From contig NC_079513.1 of NCBI RefSeq assembly GCF_000801105.2, positions 25,651,640 to 25,715,639 on the forward strand: 64,000 nucleotides of DNA, read 5' to 3'. Under the pieces are notes generated by a model. It did no database searches and had not been told where the DNA came from. It saw only the letters and a program-made list of their open reading frames with translations. This document shows positions 34,124 to 44,713 of this stretch, piece by piece. The DNA is from Raphanus sativus. Its lineage: Eukaryota; Streptophyta; Magnoliopsida; Brassicales; Brassicaceae. The position numbers and the translations under genes are program-made. Position 1 is the stretch's first letter; the number at the start of each line of letters is the position of its first letter.

Positions 34124-37100
34124 TTAACACTGAGTCCCACAGATAGCTTCTCTTGTCACAAGTCTTATTCCCCTCACCCACATCTCTGCACCAACCAACC
34201 CACCTTCACACACAAAATGAACTTCTTTGTTTGCCGTAGTCACCACCCGGAAAATCCCTTCCTCCTCCTCCTCCTCCATCGCATAGCCTTTCCCCTTGCG
34301 GTTCCTCCTGAACCGCTGGCTCATCCCAATCTCTACTTCCTTGCACACCACGTTTCTCTTTACAGACTTTCCCCAACTTAGTACCCCACTTGCTTCCAAC
34401 ATCTTCAATCCCTTCCCATGCGTCTTACCTTTTCCTCCCTTGGTGTGTTTCATCACAGTACTTCCCTTTATCACAAACCTCCGAGACAACTCATTACGTA
34501 TCACCTTCTCAGCATCACCAACCGCAAGATCCAGCAACGTTTTCCCCTTTCCATTCTTAGCATTGCAGTTTGCGCCATGGGAGATTAGGAACTCGCACAT
34601 CTTTCCATGGCCTTCTATGGCCGCAAGCATCAAAGGAGTATATCCGTCTCCATCCGGGACGTCCAGACCGTATCCTTTCTCACTCAAAAGCTCCACAGCT
34701 TTGACGTCTCCACGCCTTGCAGCACAGTGTAGAGCGTAGAACCCTCCCGCCATGTTCCTGTTGTCTTTCTCGAGAGCAAACTCGAGCATCACCTTCTCGA
34801 TCATGTCGAGGTACCCGTTCTTCTCGGACAGAGAAACAACTGTCTCACCAGATTTGTTGAGCAGCTTCACGTCTGCACCTGCGTAGACCAAGACCCTGAA
34901 TGCTTCAATGTGGCCGTTCATGGCAACTAGCATTGCCGCCGAGAAGCCTTCCTCGTCTTGATAGTCTAGGAAGACTCCTTGAGCTTTTACAAGAGTTTTA
35001 AGCGCCTCTGCGTCTCCTGCTTGAGCTACGTACAGCAAAGGAGAGAACACTGAAGCGTTGCTTGAATGTGGAACAACACCGAACCGGATCAGTTCAAGAA
35101 CTACTCGTTCTAATCCGAGACACCACTTGCTTGATTCCGCAACCGAAACAACAGAGTGGCCAGACTTGTTCACTAAGCCGAAATCAGCACCAGCGAGGGC
35201 TAGTACCTTTACACACTCTGAATGTTTGTGTATTGTTGAGATCAGAAGAGCTGTGTCCTCATCATCAGTCTTTGAGTTTATATCGCAGCCAAAGCCAACT
35301 AGTTCTTGTATGATCTCCACTGATCCGTAACGTGCAGCAATATGGATCGGTCGGAGTTCAACGCCTCGTGAGGTTCTGATAGGAGTTTCTGGATCTGCGC
35401 CACAGTTGAGGAGGACTCTGACGGCTGCCTGACTACCACAGAGGACAGCATGGTGGAGTAGAGTCCGACCGTTGTGAGTAGCGTTTGGAGATTGGACTTT
35501 GAGCAGCAAACGCAATATGTCACCACTGGTTTCAAAGAATTCGACAGCACACCAGGTTAAAGGGTATGGCTCAGCCACTCCAGCTCCCACCCGGAACTCT
35601 TCTCCAGTGTTAGTGTCCCATGACCATGCTCCAAGCCTCACCATGATATCTGTCTTGACACCGGCCTGTTGCAAATCATGTCTTAGATACCTACTCTCCT
35701 TGCAAGGACATTGTGTTAAGAGCTTTAGTATTATGTAATGAAGAAAAAGTACCTGAAGCAGTAAGCGGACGGCAGAGACCTGCCTATTGACAATGGCAGC
35801 GACAAGAGCTGTACAGTCCACGTTTGTGTATAGAGACGGTTTTGAAGATTGAAGCAGAAGCCTATCCGTGGAATTAGCATTTACACCGCACTGTAATGAG
35901 CCAAGCACCATAAAATTGTCTTCTGTAAGAAGCCTATTGAACCACTATTTAAGAGTTCAATTATTAAAAAACACAAGATGAAGAGCTTACTTTCAGCAAG
36001 GTCCCTACAACGTCCACAAAACCTCTGCAACAAGCAGTGGCTAGAGCGTGCACAGCGACCTGAGGCCTAATAAGATCAGTACCCATAAGCAGCTCAGCGA
36101 GCCTGGGGCGTCCATGAAAGCTCGCCCCCATTAGAGCTTCCTCACAAGCCGGCTGAGAAGCACCAGCTTTGAGTAGAATCTCAAGTACCTCGAAATGACC
36201 TTCCCTTACAGCTACAGTCGTTGCAAATCCCCTGAAGAGCTTCTGGTTCACATCGGCTCCAATGTTCTGTGATATCATATTGTAGTAAAATGTCAGACAA
36301 CTGTAAATATTATACAGTAATTATTAAAAGACATACACTGCTAAGTACACTAAGGACCCCACGTATGGGTAAGAACAAGAACCAGAAGAAGACAAACAAA
36401 AAACCTGTGTATAATAGCAAGTCCTGTGAATAATTGAAATGAAACTACAAAAACATGAGGGAACAACACTGACGCAAAAGGAACATGGCTTGGCTTGATC
36501 ATAGACATCTGATGGATGATATAAATGGAAAGAGAGGAAGTATGCGGAAAAAGTATTCATGTACTTTCAGATGCAGCCAATGACAAGTGACAGGACCATA
36601 TGGGGGGGCCTCAGGTTCTGTTTAATGAATTATGACACAACACTTGTCGTACTAAATAGCATAAGTTCCTTTCAAGAAACAAGAGAATCAAATCAAAGCA
36701 ATCAATTATCACTACAAAACAAATAGTAAGCTTTGGAACACTGTTGTGTCTCCCAATAATTATAAACGAAGATCCAAGTTTGTACTTTTCGCCAGATTTT
36801 ACCTCTAAATATTAACTACCAGTATATGATTAAGCATCTAATAGCAAATCCAGCATTTATAATTAGAATTTCGTAAAAAGATAAAGTTGTGTGATTTGAA
36901 TCTTGATAATGATGCCCGTCTTATATGCAAATCTGATTCGGTTAAATATACAATCTTTCTGTGTATGTTTTTTTTTTTTTAACATTTTTGCACAGCTTGG
37001 AAGATTCCTCCAGTAACACTCCTCCCCAGTGAGAGTGAAGCTAGTCAACATATTATGAATTTTAAAAAACTCGCACGGAATCCAATCCATATTTTCTTAA

Positions 37101-37903
37101 AATATAAAAGAAAATGGTTAGAGCTATAGCTTAAGCTCAGCTAAGCATAAACAAATACAACTATACAAGTACTTTAATGGGGGCAGATATTTATCAAACT
37201 TTGCAGACAACAAGTTCTTTCGTATAAAAAAAACAGAGAGTATTGACTACCAAAAAAAAGCAGAGAGTATTGAATACGTCGGATGTTATTGGTGAAAAAC
37301 AAAAAACAGGGTCTAAATTTTGAATTTCGAAAAATATGAAAAGTAAAGTAAAGCAAAACAGAGTAACAACAGTTTTAACTCAACGAAAGAAACTGTTTTT
37401 CTGATTCAAAGCAAAATGTAAATGCGACACTTGTGGACAAAAAAAAACTGTAAATGCGAAACTGATTGTGTATTTATTGAGAAAATAAAATAAAAATACT
37501 AATTGACAAAATAACAGCGAATCGTGTAATATTAATGGTCAACGCAATTTTTTGTTCATCGGTTTCAGAAAATCTAAACTAGAGACGTTTGAGAAAACAA
37601 ACGTACCAGTAAGCTCTTCACGAGTGGCACGTTTCCGAAACTAACGGCGAGGAACAGCGCCGTCACGTCGGTTTTGAATTCCTCGTACTCCACTCTGATC
37701 TCGCTCGCTGATTCGTCGCGGACCACGACCTCGCTCCTCCTCGTCTTCAAGCTGACGGCGCCGACGAAGTTCACGTCGACTAGCGGATCGGCGATGTGAT
37801 CCGACGCCGTTTTGGTGTCTCCGCCGAGGATGGCGTCGAGGAGACGCTGCGATGCCTCCGCCTCGTAGTCCATTGGAACGACTTTACCGGAGAAAACCGT
37901 CAT
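34124..37903 (-). CDS. Ankyrin-repeat protein
   Basis: Four exons on the minus strand, 37903-37607, 36266-35991, 35890-35753 and 35665-34124, give about 750 aa, matching my recollection of AT5G14230. Ankyrin repeats fill most of the protein, for example THNGRTLLHHAVLCGSQAAV, ELRPIHIAARYGSVEIIQEL, YTPLMLAAIEGHGKMCEFLI and KGKTLLDLAVGDAEKVI. The N-terminal exon includes FKTDVTALFLAVSFGNVPLV. The C-terminal 120 residues are basic (HTKGGKGKTHGKGLKM, RFRRNRKGKGYAMEEEEEEG) and not ankyrin. No kinase, BTB or membrane domain is visible, so it is probably a protein-protein interaction scaffold. The third intron (35752-35666, 87 nt) has no stop and is in frame, so its retention would insert 29 residues. 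Intron 1 is long (about 1.34 kb). Confidence 0.9.
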
Positions 37904-38563
37904 TATTTTCGGAGTTAGGATCGTTACAGGGTCGTTGACCAAAATGTTGGAAGCTGACCAAAACGGCGTCGGTTTCTACAGAGGATCGTGTTTTTTTAAC
38001 AGACGCGAGGCTCGAGAGAGAGAGAGAGAAAGAGAGGGAGAGGACTTGAAAAGGAGTGAGCGCCAGGGATGTGGAAGATGAGTGTGGAGAATTTATTGAC
38101 GCGGATTTTTTTGTTTTACAGCTTTAACCCGCGGTTTAAAATGAGGGGGGTAATAAATGAGAACCCGTGCTGTCTCGTTTTTAACCGTGGGGGTACATAC
38201 TGCGTTGTGCTCACTGGTTTGAGCAGAAAAATAACCAGAGCTGTTAACATTAATAATGTAAACAGTTTAAGACTATTTGCAGACTTTCGAATATGTTAAT
38301 TTTGAATTATTTGCACAAAAGGAATAAAATATTTCAGTGAGCAGAAATACACTAAAACAACTTAAAATATTTCTGTGTCAAAAAAAAAGTTTTTGGGTTA
38401 AAGTTGGTATGAAATTATCTAAATGATAATGATAAATATATATAGCAGCACAGAGAAAATACATAGAAACGAATCAACAATTCTAGCTTTCTTAAAGTAA
38501 GGAGTTCTTAACAAAAAAAAATAGTTCATATCAAATTTAGGTAAGTATTAGTTGGGAAATATA
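37904..38563. other. Ankyrin-gene promoter and adjoining intergenic DNA
   Basis: A (GA)n-rich leader lies at about 38012-38042. No gene is supported beyond it. The 76-codon frame at 38069-38299 has no similarity I recognise. The target-site copy GGAAATATA of the adjacent element is at 38555-38563. Confidence 0.45.
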
Positions 38564-39239
38564 GAGTTATTCTTGGGTTCACCCCCTAGGGTGAACCTTT
38601 AGGTTCACCCACCAATAGAAACTTGTCATTTTAGATTTAGTATCTTTTAATTAAGGAAATAAATAATTTGTCAAATTATATTATTTTTTCAAAATAAAAT
38701 TTAAAAATAAATAAAAACAGTATATAAAAACGAATTAAAAAAAGTTTAATGTTGTCAACAAAACACTAAACCCTAAACTCTAATACTAAACCCTAAACTC
38801 TAATACTAAACCCTAAACTCTAATCATACACCCTAAACCCTTGGGTAAACCATAAACCCTTGGAAAAAACACTAAACATGTTGTCAACAAAACACTAAAC
38901 CCTAAACTCTAATCCTAAACCCTAAACCCTTGGGTAAACCCTAAACCCTTGGGTAAACCCTAACCCTTAGAAAAACACTAAACATTTGGATAAATTCTAA
39001 ACTATAAATCTTAAACACTAAACTCCAAATCTTATAAATAAATATTTTTTAAAATAATCTTTATTGAGAACTATTTTTATTTTTATTTATTTAATCTTTT
39101 TATTTATTTTAAAAGCATAATATAATTTGGCAAGTTATTTTTATTTCCTTAATTAAAAGATACTAGATTTAAAATAACAACTTTCTATTGGTTGGTGAAC
39201 CTAAAGGTTCACCCTAGGGGGTGAACCCAAGAAAAAGTC
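38564..39239. mobile_element. Mutator-type (MULE) foldback element containing telomere-like repeats
   Basis: The terminal inverted repeats are about 125-135 bp. The left arm starts GAGTTATTCTTGGGTTCACC. The right arm, reverse-complemented, starts GACTTTTTCTTGGGTTCACC. Both continue with CCCTAGGGTGAACCTTTAGG and TATCTTTTAATTAAGGAAAT. Identical 9-bp flanks GGAAATATA (38555-38563 and 39240-39248) are the size expected for Mutator insertion. The outermost arms hold a nested palindrome of GGTTCACC/GGTGAACC units. The centre (about 38765-39000) consists of CCCTAAAC-rich degenerate telomere-like repeats. The element is 676 bp with no coding frame. Confidence 0.87.
38765..39000. repeat. Interstitial telomere-like repeat tract
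   Basis: Many copies of CCCTAAA and variants (AAACCCTAAACTCTAATACT repeated three times, then CCCTAAACCCTTGGGTAAAC repeated) lie in the centre of the MULE-type element. A larger unit beginning TGTTGTCAACAAAACACTAA occurs twice (about 38750 and 38879). Confidence 0.9.
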
Positions 39240-39248
39240 GGAAATATA

Positions 39249-42200
39249 TATAAGACAGAAGTAAGAATACTATTGAGGTGTGGAATAATAAGGGAAAGTT
39301 AGATAAGACTGTAAAGACATTGTTGATTTTGATAATACAGAAACTCATCAAATTCAATCAGTATTTACTTGTTTGTCGATTTGTTCAACGAGTCCATACT
39401 CCTTTGTTTACTCCTCTAGCAACAATCCTTGTCCAGCTAAATGTCTCAGACTATGTTTCTTTGGTATCTATCTATTTTATATTGTTTGGGTATTAAATTC
39501 CGATATTTGGCCATGTGTTTTTTGGCCTTATAGTAGATGCATCGCAGTGAATTAATGGTGTTTTCTAAAAAAAATATATGTGACATGCCAAAATAACCAA
39601 TAGTTTTATAATCAGATAAATATCTTCACAATTATTACTCTTCTTCGTTTTGTCGTGGACGATGTGAATCGAGTAGAGTACAGATCATAGTAGTAAAAAC
39701 AATGGGCGATTAAAATTAAATGCAAGAAGAGATATAGAAGTGATGTAAGTGACTGTGAGATCTTTGGAGGATGCAATGAATATCAAAGTGTGGTAGAGAG
39801 AATTTTAGAGAAGTCGGTGGAGATCCATATATAAGGGATGTAGAGGACCATACCTTTGTAATATCGTACGTACGGCAAAGACGAGACTCGTCATGAGGTT
39901 GACTCCTCATCAACCGTTAACAGTACTAACTCGTGCAATACGTCTATGTAGATATGACTATTTTGCTTTACTCAATGCTGCCCACATCTAGCTGTATCTG
40001 AATTGACGGCATGCCGCATGCTCGTTTGAGCTCAACCAAATAATTTGTTAATTATTTTATGATATGGTTTAAACGACGGACCCTTACATGAAAATGAGTT
40101 ACCCAAAAGAACGTGATTCATCTAGTTTGGAGTTTCATGTCGCGGAAAGATCTCGCGATCCAGGTTTCCACGTGAAACTTACATGTTAGATTCCACTTAA
40201 CAAGTTGAATATAATTTTTTTTAAGTTGAATATATTATAATTGTGTAAAATGTCCAACTTAATTAGTTTATCTACAAAACACTACTCGTCGTGACATCAA
40301 ACACATATAAAATATTCAGAATCCAAATCCTCACATTTTTCTTCGTAATTAAGACAGTGTAAGCAAACAAAAAGGCCTTGGAAAATTATCAAGGTGACAA
40401 AAGGAAATTAAATCACTTGCACCAAACATCATAGGACTTTTAAAAAAAAAAAACATCAAAGGCCCTGTGACTTTTTCAGTTTTGAAATTTGAAAAGGATA
40501 ACAGAAGACAGTAATGAATGATTATACGTGTAATCAAATATTTCAAATTCATATTTGGCGCAGAGATTAGAAATATTTAATTGGTTTGCTTCAATCTTAA
40601 AGTTCCATGGCGCAAGCAAATATCATGTCTCTAATGATCTACTTTAATCTTCAAAAAGACATTTAATCCTACCTTAAAGCAAAATGACTTATCCTTTACC
40701 TTCACTAACCATGCGATAACCCTCAATCTATTAAATTTGAGATTCAAATTAATTTGTACAAATGGGCCACATAATGTTCTCGTAATCACATCAAAATGTA
40801 TTCTTTAAGTTTTCTTTTGCTTTTGAGCTTATATATGTGCTAATTGTTAATATTCAAAGTTGGTTTGGCATGCTGCTCTTAAAAGCGATTATGGGTAGTA
40901 CTGTTGCATACTTTTGCTCATAATAAAACCAATTATGATCTTATCGAAAAAGTGTTTTTCATTTCATCGATTAAAATAACTACCACGATAACTACCAACA
41001 GGATTAGCTTCCCTTTATGCGCCTAAACCCACATTAAAATAAAAGTAATGGCGCGGGGAAATATTTTCTCTCCGAAGCATTATTAAACCAAAGCCCTTTA
41101 GACATATAAGTGACGATAGTGGATCCGTGGGCCGGCGAACACTATGTGGTAATTTTGTTGTTTTTAGTACATTGGACGTACATCTGTTTTCTGTTGGTTT
41201 AGATAATGAGCAAGGGATGATCATCTGTTTGCATTATGCAGACTGAGGTTATTACCCCCAGAAGGTGCCAAGGTGGTAGTTTGCTAGATGGTCTTGGGTT
41301 TCGTGAGAGATAGCAGTTTGTGAGTACTTTCCTTGGTCGTTGATGATCATCTCTTGCTCATTAAAAGACATGTTATTTTCGTTGATTTTCAATGTGTGTC
41401 TCTATCGTTTCAGCCAATTTTTATACTAGGAAAAAGTGTATATTTGTGCGGAATAGGTTGAGACTACTTGTTTCCTTGTTCTTAATGATGCCTCTGCTTC
41501 TTTATATAATAAGGTGTTCCTGTCTAATTTATGAATCGTGATGATTATGAAATGTTCTCTGTTTTCACGCTAGATACCCACTAATCTCAAAGCGTTGGTC
41601 ACAAGTAGAGTACTCTCTCTCTCTCTACCCAATCCAAGGTGCTTCACTAGTGGGTATCCAAAGCGTTGGTCACAAGTAGAGTACTCTCTCTCTCTCTACC
41701 CAATCCAAGGTGCTTCACTAGAAAGTACTTTAACTTCTTTGTTTTGAAGTTTTAACCAACAGTATTTGCATCGTGATGTTGATCTTCTTCATTAACTCAG
41801 ATTAATTATATGCACCTCCCGGTTATGATCACTACATTCACAAATGAGAAAGTGAAGAGACCTCTCGAACGTTTTGACTTAAGTACTACTTGTAAGGAGC
41901 AAAAGCTATGGTCTCAAAACTCTCTAGGTATCTTGTTGGTGTCATAGGTCAAAATTGAAACAAGTAGCCATTATTTCTCTTTCTATAATTAGTAACACTT
42001 CACATTCATCTACACTCTTTTCCTCAACATTGTTGCCAGATCGTTGCCTTAGTGACACTTCATCTATATACAACTGATCTCGTGTTCTCACACCTGGAGT
42101 CTTGCTCGAATGACAAGAAACCAGAGGACAGCTTCTTGACATTACCGAGGTTAGTCATTTTTAATCCCTTTAGTTTGTAAATTTGTAAAATGCAATAAGC

Positions 42201-42683
42201 CGTGGAAAATTAGTGAACAAACTCAGCAAACCCCAGATTCTCATAGACTCAAAAAATTGCTGTCTGCTGATCGTTTCTTATCTTGAAGATATCAGCTCTC
42301 TAGACAACTAAGATAAGTTTGGAGAAAAACTTGTTTGGTTTCTCATTACAAGGCGATGTTGATGTGTCGCTTGTTTCTTCTTCAAAACCAAAACCATAAC
42401 TGGTCCCCCAAAAGAGTTGTCCTAACGTTAGATGGCAGTATCTTAATATCCAGGTCTCTTCATCTGACATGCTCTGCCATTCCCATTCCATGGAGTCTTC
42501 TGCTTGTCTTATTTTCCTCCTCTAAAGCTTCCTCTGTCTTAAACCCCAGTTTTGCAGTGTTAAGTCTCATTTTGATACTAAAGCAGCATATCAATATTAG
42601 AGCCTGCATTGTCCTCGTCTGTTTGTTCATGAAAAATGCTTTAAAAAAAGATTTAGGACCAAAAACAATTAACGAATCATTTA
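39249..42683. other. Gene-free stretch between two MULE-type elements
   Basis: I find no supportable gene. Short frames (39278-39555, 39716-39913, 40349-40552, 41015-41224, 42335-42688) show no family similarity. A 71-bp tandem duplication lies at 41588-41721. Arabidopsis has the HEMG2 protoporphyrinogen oxidase gene between the neighbours, as I recall; no trace is seen. Confidence 0.45.
41588..41721. repeat. 71-bp-period tandem duplication with CT tract
   Basis: A 63-bp unit beginning CAAAGCGTTGGTCACAAGTA occurs at 41588 and 41659, each containing a (CT)n tract and ending GGTGCTTCACTAG. Short inverted copies GATACCCACTA (about 41573) and TAGTGGGTATC (about 41648) flank the first copy. Confidence 0.92.
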
Positions 42684-43046
42684 TATAACTAATGGGATAA
42701 CGGCCAATTCCACCATGAACTTGACGTCTCCATTGTTTTCATACACAAACTATTGGATTAAGCCAAAAGCATCATGAACTAATTTTTATTTTGAATTTCC
42801 CACATAAATTTTTATAATCTGGTCAATTACTACATAACTGGAATCAATTTCGGTTTAGTTGCTAACATAAATATCAAGAAGAGATAAAGTCTCTAGCTTT
42901 ACCTCATTTATCACCAACTAGTTATTTGAGACTTGAGTGTGACTGTATCACGGAAGAAAATGAGTTGAACGTAAATCTGGGGGGGAGGGGGGATTTCTTT
43001 CTTGGGTGGTCTACGTGCGATTCATTAAAGAATTGAAGGAGGAACG

Positions 43047-43151
43047 ATGGCTAAAGTAAAGAGGGAGACGGTGGTGGCATGCATGACTTGTTTCCTCTGC
43101 GACAATCTCCTCTGTGGCGCCACCATCATCTCTGAGTGTCTTCACACTTGT
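43047..43151 (+). pseudogene. Captured first exon of a DRIP-type RING E3 ligase gene
   Basis: From the ATG at 43047 the frame reads MAKVKRETVVACMTCFLCDN, then LLCGATIISECLHTC. This follows the N-terminus and first half of the RING of DRIP1/2 (DREB2A-interacting) proteins, with the zinc-binding Cys pairs CMTC and FLCD-like spacing altered. The similarity stops at the end of the first RING half, near a likely exon end, and runs into unrelated AT-rich DNA. The second half of the RING is absent, so a ligase cannot be made. It lies inside the Pack-MULE. Confidence 0.85.
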
Positions 43152-43212
43152 TCGTTCTTATTTAGAATATTTAGTTCAAGTATTATTGTAATGGAATATA
43201 ATCGTTGGAAGT

Positions 43213-43278
43213 TTAATTAGTCTAGTGGTTGAGCACTTCTTTGAAGAATTCTAAGTTTAGGTTCAATCCTTCTTGACA
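43213..43278 (+). other. tRNA-like stretch with A-box and B-box resemblance
   Basis: TTAGTCTAGTGGTTGAGCAC resembles a tRNA A-box region. GGTTCAATCC, about 35 bp on, resembles a shortened B-box. It cannot fold into a normal tRNA cloverleaf as far as I can see. It lies inside the Pack-MULE and may be SINE- or tRNA-derived. Confidence 0.35.
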
Positions 43279-43577
43279 ACGAATTTTGTTAAAATATCAA
43301 AACGACATCATTTTGTACTATTCGATTTAAAAAAAATGGACAGATGTCAAACTGAATCAAATCAATTTTCTACATAGCGTCCACGTAAACACCACATCAG
43401 CAACTAAACCGAAATTGATTCCAGTTATGTAGTAATTGACCAGATTATAAAAGTTCATGTGGGAATTTCAAAATAAAAATTAATTCAAGATGCTTTTGGC
43501 TTGATCCAATAGTTTATGTATGAATACAATGGAGACTCTAAGTTTACGGTGGAATTGGCCGTTTTCCCTATAACTAA

Positions 43578-44713
43578 CTGCCCATTTCACAATCTAAGAA
43601 ATACCAAATGTCTGATCTCGTCTTATCTTGTTAGATATATTTCTGTTCTCGTCTCATTTTGATACTAAAGCAGCATCAATTTTGAAATACCAAACTGTTG
43701 TTAATTTCATATAGTATTCAATTGAGGCATGAGAGACAGAAAGTTAATTAATATGATGGTCCGGTCTTGGAGGGTCAGACCAGTGGGATCTAGATGTGGG
43801 GCCCACCAAAGTGGGATTCATCCATTGTTGTTTTCTCTTTAACCCTTTAACCTTTAAACAAAGCATAATCAGTACTAACTTTGCCTGCAATGAAAATACA
43901 TACTTGACCCTTACAACGCTACAGCCTACAAGTCTAAACTCTGGTCTACAGAACATTTGCGTCTGAAAACTATATGCTCGATCTGTGGTTTAGATGACTT
44001 ATGAAATGATCTTACTAGATATACTATCATATGGTTAAGATTGATATTATTTTATTGTCATATTTGCTATTCAATGAAAGCTACTTCTTCCGAACAGTGT
44101 TCCGTTAAGCAAAAGCTTCGTTTTGTCATGTATTTGGCATCTTATTATAAGGGCAATTCGGTGAATTATCAAGACAAGGAATCTAATCACATACACATGT
44201 GTCGACGGCATCTTCCATGAGCCAACCAAAGTCCCACACAAGCTCACAATTGATCATCAAATCAACAACCATACTTTCTATCTAATACCAAATTTTAAGT
44301 TCAAATTTCATTTTTTCTCTCTCTCTCTGGCTTAAAGTTAACATTGTTTTTTATTTATTACTGTTGTTTTACAGTAAAGAGAAAGGAGAAATCCAGACAA
44401 ATTATGCCTAATTAAAAAGGAACTAACTTTCATCAAATTGAGTGCACATTTTCTTTTGCTTTATGCTTCTTTCTGGTGTGACCCACATTCTCAACTCACT
44501 GTTTCCCTTCCTAAAGAGAAGAAGAAGAAGCTGCCATTAATGCTCTGGCTCACCTCTCTGTCTTTAATTTTCTCATCACACTCTTCTCTTGCTTCCCCCC
44601 CAACTTCTTTCTCACCTCTATGTGTTTAATCCGACAACCAAACATTCTCTCTTTATTGAGCTCACTGTCTTCACTTATAGGGTTTCTGTCTCCCCCTTTC
44701 TGCTAATCTTATC
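43578..44713. other. Intergenic, Pack-MULE to LRR gene
   Basis: No gene is supported. The final 400 bp are CT-rich and AT-rich and are the likely promoter and leader of the LRR receptor gene. The frames at 44438-44906 are out of frame with it. Confidence 0.4.

Larger units (their letters stand above)
42693..43568. mobile_element. Pack-MULE: Mutator-type element carrying a DRIP RING exon fragment
   Basis: Long terminal inverted repeats of about 170 bp. The left end starts GGGATAACGGCCAATTCC. The right end, reverse-complemented, starts GGGAAAACGGCCAATTCC. Both run through TTGGATTAAGCCAAAAGCAT and CTGGAATCAATTTCGGTTTA with few mismatches. Flanking 9-bp copies TATAACTAA (42684-42692 and 43569-43577) are of Mutator size. 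The centre carries the start of a DRIP-type RING E3 gene and a tRNA-like stretch. There is no transposase frame. The element is about 875 bp. Confidence 0.9.

Noticed and set aside
41015..41224. Remnant of the HEMG2 gene expected here
   Set aside because: The translated frame shows no FAD-binding or oxidase motif; I could not support any HEMG2 similarity.
42335..42688. 117-codon plus-strand frame next to the Pack-MULE
   Set aside because: Low-complexity hydrophobic sequence with no family match; the opposite strand also has open frames, so neither is supported.
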